Of a DNA stretch of 20,089 nt, positions 15,104-20,089 are shown in pieces (the stretch's first letter is position 1; every line of letters begins with the position of its first letter). The translations under genes were made by a program, and so were the position numbers. The notes beneath the pieces are model-generated. The model saw nothing but the letters and a program-made list of their open reading frames with translations, did not search any database and had not been told where the DNA came from. Source of the stretch: SAT2750 sp964476375 (GTDB lineage Bacteria > Planctomycetota > Planctomycetia > Pirellulales > Pirellulaceae); contig CAYYZW010000120.1 in assembly GCA_964476375.1 (NCBI GenBank), forward strand, positions 1 through 20,089, written 5' to 3'.

Positions 15104-17161
15104 TCAATGGTCAAGGATAAACTCGTTACTGTTGAGCAATGCCCACCAGATATCCTGAAGCATGGCCGCCGGGTTATCGGCGGAAGAGAGCATCATCCCC
15201 ACCACCTTGCTTTCCTCAGCCGTGGGCGGACGCGAGATAGCGGCCATGAACATGTGCTGCACCTTGTCCTGGAATGACATGCGGCTGTCGATAACGGTTC
15301 CCAGGACCCCTTCCGCCTCGACAGGACTGGTCGCCTGCTGCATCAACGGTCCGTTCATCATGACCAGAGACTGGTGAACGTCCCCGGCAAAGCTGCTGGA
15401 TTCCTCTGCCTCATCGTTCTCCATCCGCCGGGTAAACTGTCCCAGCCAGGCTCGCTGTGCCAGCTGTTGTTCCGCGAAGGGCTGTTCGCCCCTCCGCACA
15501 CCCGCCAGGAGCAATAACGACTGGTACACTTCCTCCGGTTGCATCGACCGCGTGTAGTATCGGCTGAAAGCCGGGATCTCACCGTTTCCAGGAGTATCGG
15601 CCAGGTTATTTTCCGAGTAGCGACTCGAAAGGGAAAAAGCATCGCTCAAGGACACCCAGCGAAAAAGCGACTTCATGTCATAACCGTGAGCCTCAAACTG
15701 GCTGGCCAGGTTTTCAAGTAATTCCGGATGGGATACCGGGCTATGGGCACCCATCTCGTCCACCGAGGTGGTAAAGCCATAACCGAAAAAATGACCCCAG
15801 ATGCGATTTACCAGCGCCCTGGAGAGGTGTTCTGAATAGCGTACCTGCTGGGCCAGTTCGTTCCGTCGATCAAACTGTTCAAGCCGGCCACTTCGAGAGC
15901 TGGCACCCTGGCCAAGGAAACTTGGGTAGGCTGCTTTGACCTGCCCATCGGGCTGCTGGTAAAAAGTCTCACTGCCAGATTGATCCTGCTGGCCGCTGGA
16001 ATAATCCCTGTCGACAAGTACCACTCCCTCGGTGCCAGGATCCTTGATCGCAGCCATCTGGCTGAAAAAAGCATCCATCTCCCAGAACTGCTTCTGGGCA
16101 ATCTCATTAAACGGGTGATTGTGACACTGGACACATTGTAATTTCTGGCCCAGGAAAATACTGGTCGTTTTGGCCGTGGCCAGGGATGTATCCTTGCCCA
16201 TGCAGGCAAGCAGGAAATTTACCGCTCCATTGTATTGCTCGCTACCGGGCGTGCTGTTTCCGGTTGCCGACAAGAGTTCAAAAACAAGCTGGTCATAGGG
16301 TTTGTTTCGCTGGAACGATTGCCTGAGAAAATGCTGCAGCCCTTCCCGGTTGGCCAGGTCATTGTTCGCCATTCCCCCGCGCCGACCGATCAGTGTATTG
16401 GTCCAAATATTGGTCCAGTGGCGGGCGTACTCTTCAATGTAGTTTTCGCCTTCAAGCAACATCTCTACCAGTTGATGGCGGTTTCCACGCCCTGGCTCTG
16501 AGAGGAACTGCTGCAGCTCATCTGCCGTGGGAATGCGTCCGATCAGCCGCAGGAAAACCCGGCGACACCACTCTGCATCGGTGGCCTGGCTGGAGGGAAC
16601 CAGTTCACGCTCCTCCCAGGTCGACGCCATTTCCTGGTTGATCGACGAGACCATCACCTCGTAGGCAAGCGCGGGGATGGTATCGCGAGGCCCGATCGTC
16701 GCTGCCATCTCGACCGAACCTGGTGGAGAAAGATCCTCACGCGGGAAATCACCCTCTGCCAATGTGCCGGGCAGAACATCGTCCTGCGGCGGCGTCTTGT
16801 CGACGGGCCGGGATGGCTCGGAAGGACGATCTTTCCCATCCACTGACCGGGAGGGTTGAACCGCTTCCCCCTGCCGCGCAATTTCATCATTGCCTCCCGG
16901 GATCGGTCGGTTCAAACGGTTGACCACGAGACCAAGGAGCATTCCCGAGACCAGCAGACTTGCCGCGATTGCCGCGGCGTTCCTCACCGACCACCGGCTC
17001 GATCGACGACGACGGGGCGGGGGAACACTGACGGTACTTTCAGCCTGGTCCTGGTCACGGTAGCGGTCAAGAATCCGGTCGGTCAGATCCGGTGGCTGCT
17101 GCTCGCCGAGAATCTCGTCAAGCAGTGAGTCAACAATCGAGTTGTGTGGATCCGAAGTCAT
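15104..17161 (-). CDS. membrane-anchored DUF1549/DUF1553 fusion, putative anti-sigma/sensor partner of the ECF factor
   Basis: A 685-residue single-pass membrane protein. Residues 1-60 are cytoplasmic, acidic then basic (SLLDEILGEQQPPDLTDRIL, then PPPRRRRSSRW), followed by a membrane helix at about 62-81 and a Pro/Asp-rich linker to 165. A DUF1549-type region follows (AEWCRRVFLRLIGRIPTADE, then FLGQKLQCVQCHNHPFNEI with the CxxCH motif at C343-H347). Residues about 436-685 are DUF1553 (ALVNRIWGHFFGYGFTTSVDEMG, ending LQDIWWALLNSNEFILDH). The N-terminus resembles, from memory, short anti-sigma-like segments of planctomycete fusion proteins, but no zinc-binding HxxxCxxC is present. The start overlaps the sigma stop as ATGA, so the two are almost certainly co-translated. 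I infer an outer sensing part and an inner sigma-holding part; neither is proven. The C-terminus is paralogous to the protein at 19205-20089. Confidence 0.88.
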   Translation of the reverse strand: MTSDPHNSIVDSLLDEILGEQQPPDLTDRILDRYRDQDQAESTVSVPPPRRRRSSRWSVRNAAAIAASLLVSGMLLGLVVNRLNRPIPGGNDEIARQGEAVQPSRSVDGKDRPSEPSRPVDKTPPQDDVLPGTLAEGDFPREDLSPPGSVEMAATIGPRDTIPALAYEVMVSSINQEMASTWEERELVPSSQATDAEWCRRVFLRLIGRIPTADELQQFLSEPGRGNRHQLVEMLLEGENYIEEYARHWTNIWTNTLIGRRGGMANNDLANREGLQHFLRQSFQRNKPYDQLVFELLSATGNSTPGSEQYNGAVNFLLACMGKDTSLATAKTTSIFLGQKLQCVQCHNHPFNEIAQKQFWEMDAFFSQMAAIKDPGTEGVVLVDRDYSSGQQDQSGSETFYQQPDGQVKAAYPSFLGQGASSRSGRLEQFDRRNELAQQVRYSEHLSRALVNRIWGHFFGYGFTTSVDEMGAHSPVSHPELLENLASQFEAHGYDMKSLFRWVSLSDAFSLSSRYSENNLADTPGNGEIPAFSRYYTRSMQPEEVYQSLLLLAGVRRGEQPFAEQQLAQRAWLGQFTRRMENDEAEESSSFAGDVHQSLVMMNGPLMQQATSPVEAEGVLGTVIDSRMSFQDKVQHMFMAAISRPPTAEESKVVGMMLSSADNPAAMLQDIWWALLNSNEFILDH

Positions 17162-17679
17162 TGCATCTTACCTTCAACACACTGTCGCAACTGTTTCTTG
17201 GCCCGTTGCATCAGGTTCTTGGCACCATGTTCTGTAATTTCCAGTGAGCGTGCGATTTCCAGTCTCCGCAAACGCTGTCGAAATCTCATCTCCAGGGCCC
17301 CTCGTGCCCGTTCGGAAAGAAGCTTCAGACAATCCCTCAGGTTTTCCAGGAGCTGGTCACCGTTGTCCTGGCCGGCCCAGCGGTCCCAGGTGATGTTCAA
17401 TTCATCCACGTTCTCTACCAGTGTTTCCTTCCGCGATCGGCGACGATGTGAAATGAACAGGTTGTAGGCCACTCGCCGCAGGTAAGCTGCCGTAGCCGCG
17501 TCACTGTACACCTCAAAGGGCTTCCGGAGCACCGACAGGAATGTTTCCTGGGTAAGGTCCTCCGCCAGGACAGCATCGCAGCCGAGCACACGAAGGTAAC
17601 GCCAGATCCCCACCTGATGCTGCGCAATCAAATCCTGCGGATCGAAATCAGCGGCATCCTGGGAACGTGCTGGTGACAT
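17158..17679 (-). CDS. ECF-type RNA polymerase sigma factor
   Basis: A 173-residue two-domain sigma70-family factor. Sigma region 2 spans about 20-85, with AEDLTQETFLSVLRK for core binding and AYLRRVAYNLFISHRRRSRK for -10 recognition. Region 4 spans about 110-165, with LLSERARGALEMRFRQRL and a helix-turn-helix in RLEIARSLEITEHGAKNLMQRAKKQL. Regions 1 and 3 are absent, as in the ECF class. It should direct RNA polymerase to a small regulon, and adjacency makes the coupled membrane fusion (15104-17161) the obvious candidate regulator. GGAAGAAG precedes ATG 17679 on the minus strand. The 190-base upstream gap contains palindromes and a terminator-like hairpin, so sigma probably has its own promoter, separate from the DUF1501 gene upstream. 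The ECF subgroup was not determined. Confidence 0.93.
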   Translation of the reverse strand: MSPARSQDAADFDPQDLIAQHQVGIWRYLRVLGCDAVLAEDLTQETFLSVLRKPFEVYSDAATAAYLRRVAYNLFISHRRRSRKETLVENVDELNITWDRWAGQDNGDQLLENLRDCLKLLSERARGALEMRFRQRLRRLEIARSLEITEHGAKNLMQRAKKQLRQCVEGKMQ

Positions 17680-17766
17680 TTACTTCTTCCGGCAACAAGC
17701 CGTACCCATTTATTGGAGCGTTTCAGAAAGGGAAAAGTACTCCTGCGAGCACATATTTTATCGCTG

Positions 17767-17791
17767 TTTTCGCGAAAAAAGCACTGCTTTT
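17767..17791. promoter_or_regulatory. overlapping AT-flanked palindromes upstream of the sigma gene
   Basis: TTTTCGCGAAAA (17767-17778) is a perfect 12-base palindrome. Overlapping it, AAAAGC (17777-17782) and GCTTTT (17786-17791) form a perfect 6-bp stem with a 3-base loop. On the minus strand the second element reads as a short stem followed by a T-run, so it could be a weak terminator. The first could be an operator in the sigma promoter region, about 90 bases before the sigma ATG. A TAAAAT hexamer lies just downstream toward the sigma gene. Confidence 0.3.
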
Positions 17792-17823
17792 ATGGACAGT
17801 CTGTGAACCAGGGGCGCAAGAAA

Positions 17824-17846
17824 CGGGCCGGGACTGGCCCGGCCCG
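17824..17846 (-). terminator. Rho-independent-type terminator after the DUF1501 gene
   Basis: A perfect 9-bp stem, CGGGCCGGG/CCCGGCCCG, with a 5-base loop lies 23 bases after the DUF1501 stop. On the minus strand it is followed by TTTCTTG, a short and imperfect T tract. The stem is strong, but the weak tract leaves some doubt. Flanking GAAAC/GTTTC at 17820-17824 and 17856-17860 are also complementary. Confidence 0.55.
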
Positions 17847-17869
17847 CTACTTCCTGTTTCATCCAGCTC

Positions 17870-19138
17870 CTAGCTAAACAGCTCCTTGATGACCTTGCCA
17901 CTATTGGCAATCTTCATCGGCCGTCCACTGTTGCTGGTAAAGGTCGTTTGCAGCGAGATCCCGAGGGCCTTGCAGATCGATGCCATCACATCCTGCGATG
18001 TGTAAGGCTCGGTATCCACCCGCGTTCCATCCTCGTTCGTGGCCCCCACGGCGATCCCGCCATTCATACCACCACCACCGACAACAACGCTCCAGGAGCG
18101 TGCCCAGTGATCACGGCCGGCGTTCCCATTAATCCGTGGCGTACGACTGAATTCACCCATCCAGATGATCGCCGTATCTTCCAGCAGGCCCCTTTGTTCC
18201 AGATCTTCGACCAGAGCACTCATCGCCTGGTCAATCTGTGGCAGCTTGTTATCTGCCAGGGTGGCATGAATGTTCTGATGATTATCCCAGCCACCATTGT
18301 CGACCTCGATGAAAGGAACACCCTGTTCCACCAGTCGCCGGGCCATCAGGCAGCCCTTGCCGAAATTATTGTTCCCATATCGTTCCAGGGCTTCCGGCGG
18401 TTCCTTATTGACCTTGAACGCTTCCATCTGTTCGCTGGTCATCAGGTTCAGCGTCTTTTTGAGAATCTTCTGATGATTCTCAGCGGCCAGGCCACGCTTC
18501 TGGCTAATGAAACCCTTTTCAATCAGGTCCAGTGCCGCCATCCGCTGGTAAAGACGGTCATCCTCCAGTCCCATTTCCAGGTTACGCACCCGGCCATCAG
18601 CGTTGACGGTGAACGGTGCCCAGGCCATGCCCAGGAATCCCGGCCCAATGCTTCCACCACCGACGGTAACAAAAGGAGGAATTTCCAGTTCCGCTCGCTG
18701 CTCAATCAGTTCGTGGGACAGCACGGCACCATAACTGGGATGCTCAACATTCGGATTCGGCACATAACCGGTATGCATGTAATACCGACCACGGCCGTGA
18801 TCCGCTTCTCGCGTGCTCATCGACCGGATGATCGCCATGTTATGCATCTGCTTGGCCATCAGCGGCATGTGCTCGCTGATCTGTACATCCCCACTGGTCG
18901 AGATCGGCTTGAAAGGACCACCCGTTGCGGCACCTGGCTTGAGATCCCAGATGTCCATCGTCGAGGGGCCACCACCCATCCAGAGGAGGATCGCACTCTT
19001 GCGACGTTTTTTCAGATCCTGGGCATTCAGTTGAAGGGTATGTCCCATCGACAATGCCGGCAGGGTCAATGCCGATGCACCTGCCATGTGGGACATGAAA
19101 TGTCGACGTGTCATCCCTTGGGGTATCTGAAATTTCAT
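17870..19138 (-). CDS. DUF1501 protein with Tat signal peptide
   Basis: A 422-residue protein of the DUF1501 family (alkaline-phosphatase/sulfatase-like fold by family annotation, activity not established). The N-terminus MKFQIPQGMTRRHFMSHMAG followed by ASALTLPALSMG is a twin-arginine signal (R11-R12), predicting export of a folded protein. Family segments are AILLWMGGGPSTMDIWDLKPG, ISEHMPLMAKQMHNMAIIRSM, HGRGRYYMHTGY, VPFIEVDNGGWDNHQN, DTAIIWMGEFSRTPRING and GRDHWARSWSVVVGGGGMNGG; the Asp and His in GGWDNHQN, GEFSRTPR and GRDHW are likely metal ligands by analogy. ATG 19138 is preferred; GTG 19144 two codons upstream sits closer to GAGAGGAG and is possible. The gene follows the DUF1549/DUF1553 gene by 66 bases on the same strand, the usual planctomycete pairing. 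Function in the cell is unknown. Confidence 0.93.
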   Translation of the reverse strand: MKFQIPQGMTRRHFMSHMAGASALTLPALSMGHTLQLNAQDLKKRRKSAILLWMGGGPSTMDIWDLKPGAATGGPFKPISTSGDVQISEHMPLMAKQMHNMAIIRSMSTREADHGRGRYYMHTGYVPNPNVEHPSYGAVLSHELIEQRAELEIPPFVTVGGGSIGPGFLGMAWAPFTVNADGRVRNLEMGLEDDRLYQRMAALDLIEKGFISQKRGLAAENHQKILKKTLNLMTSEQMEAFKVNKEPPEALERYGNNNFGKGCLMARRLVEQGVPFIEVDNGGWDNHQNIHATLADNKLPQIDQAMSALVEDLEQRGLLEDTAIIWMGEFSRTPRINGNAGRDHWARSWSVVVGGGGMNGGIAVGATNEDGTRVDTEPYTSQDVMASICKALGISLQTTFTSNSGRPMKIANSGKVIKELFS

Positions 19139-19204
19139 CTTCACAAATCTCCTCTCGAAAAAATTGAACCGGCGCTTACGGCAATACGAAAGCCCCGTTT
19201 TTCC

Positions 19205-20089
19205 CTAATGGTTAATGATAAATTCGTTACTGTTTAAAACAGCCCACCAGATATCCTGGAGTGCCGCAACCGTGTCTCCCTTGCGGACAACAAGCAGCTT
19301 GTTCGCGATGGTCACTTCTGCCTTGGTCGGTTTGCGTGAGAGCGCCGCCTGGAAAAGGTAGTTGATCTTCTGGGGATTGCTTAACGTGCTGTTGGCAATC
19401 GTGTACAGAAACCCACCCTCCTCGGTGCTGGTCGCTTTCTTGACCAGGTCCCCATTGAACATCATCAGGGCCTGTGGAATGGTCCCGTTGAACGTGGTCG
19501 CTTCACCGCCATCATCATTGCCAAATGCCGTCACAAACTGGTCCAGCCACTGGGACTTGATCTTCTCCTGCTCCTCGTAGCTGCCCCGTGTCTTGTGGGC
19601 CTGGGTCGCAACCAGAAGAGACTCGTAAAGCTCTTCGGCACGCATCTGCCGGAGGTAAAAACGGCTGAACTTGGGTGGCTCACCAAGCAGCGGATCATCC
19701 GCTGCCGCGTTGGTCGAATTTGTTCGACTCGACAGGGCGTAAGGTTCACTCAACACGATCCAGGAAATCACGTCCTTGAGGTTGTAGCTTTTTGCCACCA
19801 GCTGCTTGGCCAGGTAGTCAAGCAAGTCAGGATGGGTCGAGGGATTGTGCGGCCCCATGTCATCGATCGGCTTGGTAAACCCATAACCAAGGAAGTGGGC
19901 CCAGAGGCGATTGACCGCCATCTTGGACAAGTACTCGGACTCGACAATCAGCTTGCCCAGCTCCGTGCGGCGAACAACATCCTGCACGTAACCGCTTTTG
20001 GGGATGTCTGTTCCATCGACAAAAACCGGGTACGCCACCTTGGTCAAGCCATTACGCAACTCGTAGTAAATATCCGCCTCGTCCGGATC
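19205..20089 (-). CDS. DUF1549/DUF1553 protein, C-terminal part (5' end outside window)
   Basis: The frame is open to the window edge, so only the last 294 residues or so are seen and the start lies beyond 20089. The visible part is DUF1553: YLSKMAVNRLWAHFLGYGFTKPIDDMG, HPDLLDYLAKQL, SEPYALSSRTNSTN, KFSRFYLRQMRAEELYESLL, PQALMMFNGDLV and LQDIWWAVLNSNEFIINH at the end. In this family the upstream DUF1549 part usually carries a CxxCH motif and an export signal, which cannot be checked here. It is clearly paralogous to residues about 436-685 of the fusion at 15104-17161 and has the same closing motif. It is followed 66 bases on by the DUF1501 gene; the two families are commonly paired in planctomycetes and are presumed to work together outside the cytoplasm. 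Confidence 0.92.
   Translation of the reverse strand, partial: DPDEADIYYELRNGLTKVAYPVFVDGTDIPKSGYVQDVVRRTELGKLIVESEYLSKMAVNRLWAHFLGYGFTKPIDDMGPHNPSTHPDLLDYLAKQLVAKSYNLKDVISWIVLSEPYALSSRTNSTNAAADDPLLGEPPKFSRFYLRQMRAEELYESLLVATQAHKTRGSYEEQEKIKSQWLDQFVTAFGNDDGGEATTFNGTIPQALMMFNGDLVKKATSTEEGGFLYTIANSTLSNPQKINYLFQAALSRKPTKAEVTIANKLLVVRKGDTVAALQDIWWAVLNSNEFIINH

Noticed and set aside
17948..19237. A 429-codon open frame on the plus strand, antisense to the DUF1501 gene.
   Set aside because: It mirrors the codon pattern of a clearly conserved gene on the other strand. Its translation is rich in His, Arg and Pro with no domain, and there is no ribosome site or independent evidence.

Overview
The window looks like chromosomal DNA of a planctomycete (phylum Planctomycetota; I would not name a genus). 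The grounds are a DUF1549/DUF1553 protein next to a DUF1501 Tat-secreted protein, an ECF sigma factor translationally coupled to a membrane-anchored DUF1549/DUF1553 fusion, a Ser/Thr kinase with the phylum-type N-terminal leader domain, a Gly-rich secreted protein of DUF1598 type, and a large secreted protein of a planctomycete-restricted kind. The DNA is moderately GC-rich, gene-dense and often overlapping. I saw no rRNA gene, insertion sequence or CRISPR array; tRNA genes were not exhaustively searched for.

Layout. 1-1880 (+): the end of a TPR protein, an HD-domain phosphohydrolase and a pterin-4a-carbinolamine dehydratase. 1886-2983 (-): a Gfo/Idh/MocA oxidoreductase, divergent from 3149-5253 (+), which holds a HemY-type protoporphyrinogen oxidase and an AAG-type 3-methyladenine DNA glycosylase. 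A 380-base gap leads to 5634-7106 (+), a secreted DUF1598-like protein with a 30-bp Gly-rich tandem repeat. Its 3' end overlaps tail-to-tail with a minus-strand set running from 11840 down to 7084: a large secreted planctomycete protein interrupted by one in-frame TAA, an unknown membrane-anchored protein, and a MOFRL-type glycerate kinase joined to it by an ATGA overlap. 12068-15089 (+): a Ser/Thr kinase ending in a degenerate receiver-like domain, then a MATE exporter.

15104-20089 (-) is the most interesting part. In transcription order it holds the end of a DUF1549/DUF1553 protein, a Tat-exported DUF1501 protein, a terminator-like hairpin, a 173-residue ECF sigma factor, and, overlapping it by ATGA, a 685-residue fusion. 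The fusion has a short cytoplasmic N-terminus, one membrane helix and an extracytoplasmic DUF1549/DUF1553 region carrying a CxxCH motif. I infer that the fusion acts as the anti-sigma or sensor partner of the ECF factor and that its outer part descends from, and may monitor, the same kind of DUF1549/DUF1553/DUF1501 machinery encoded beside it. The biochemical role of those DUF families is not established.
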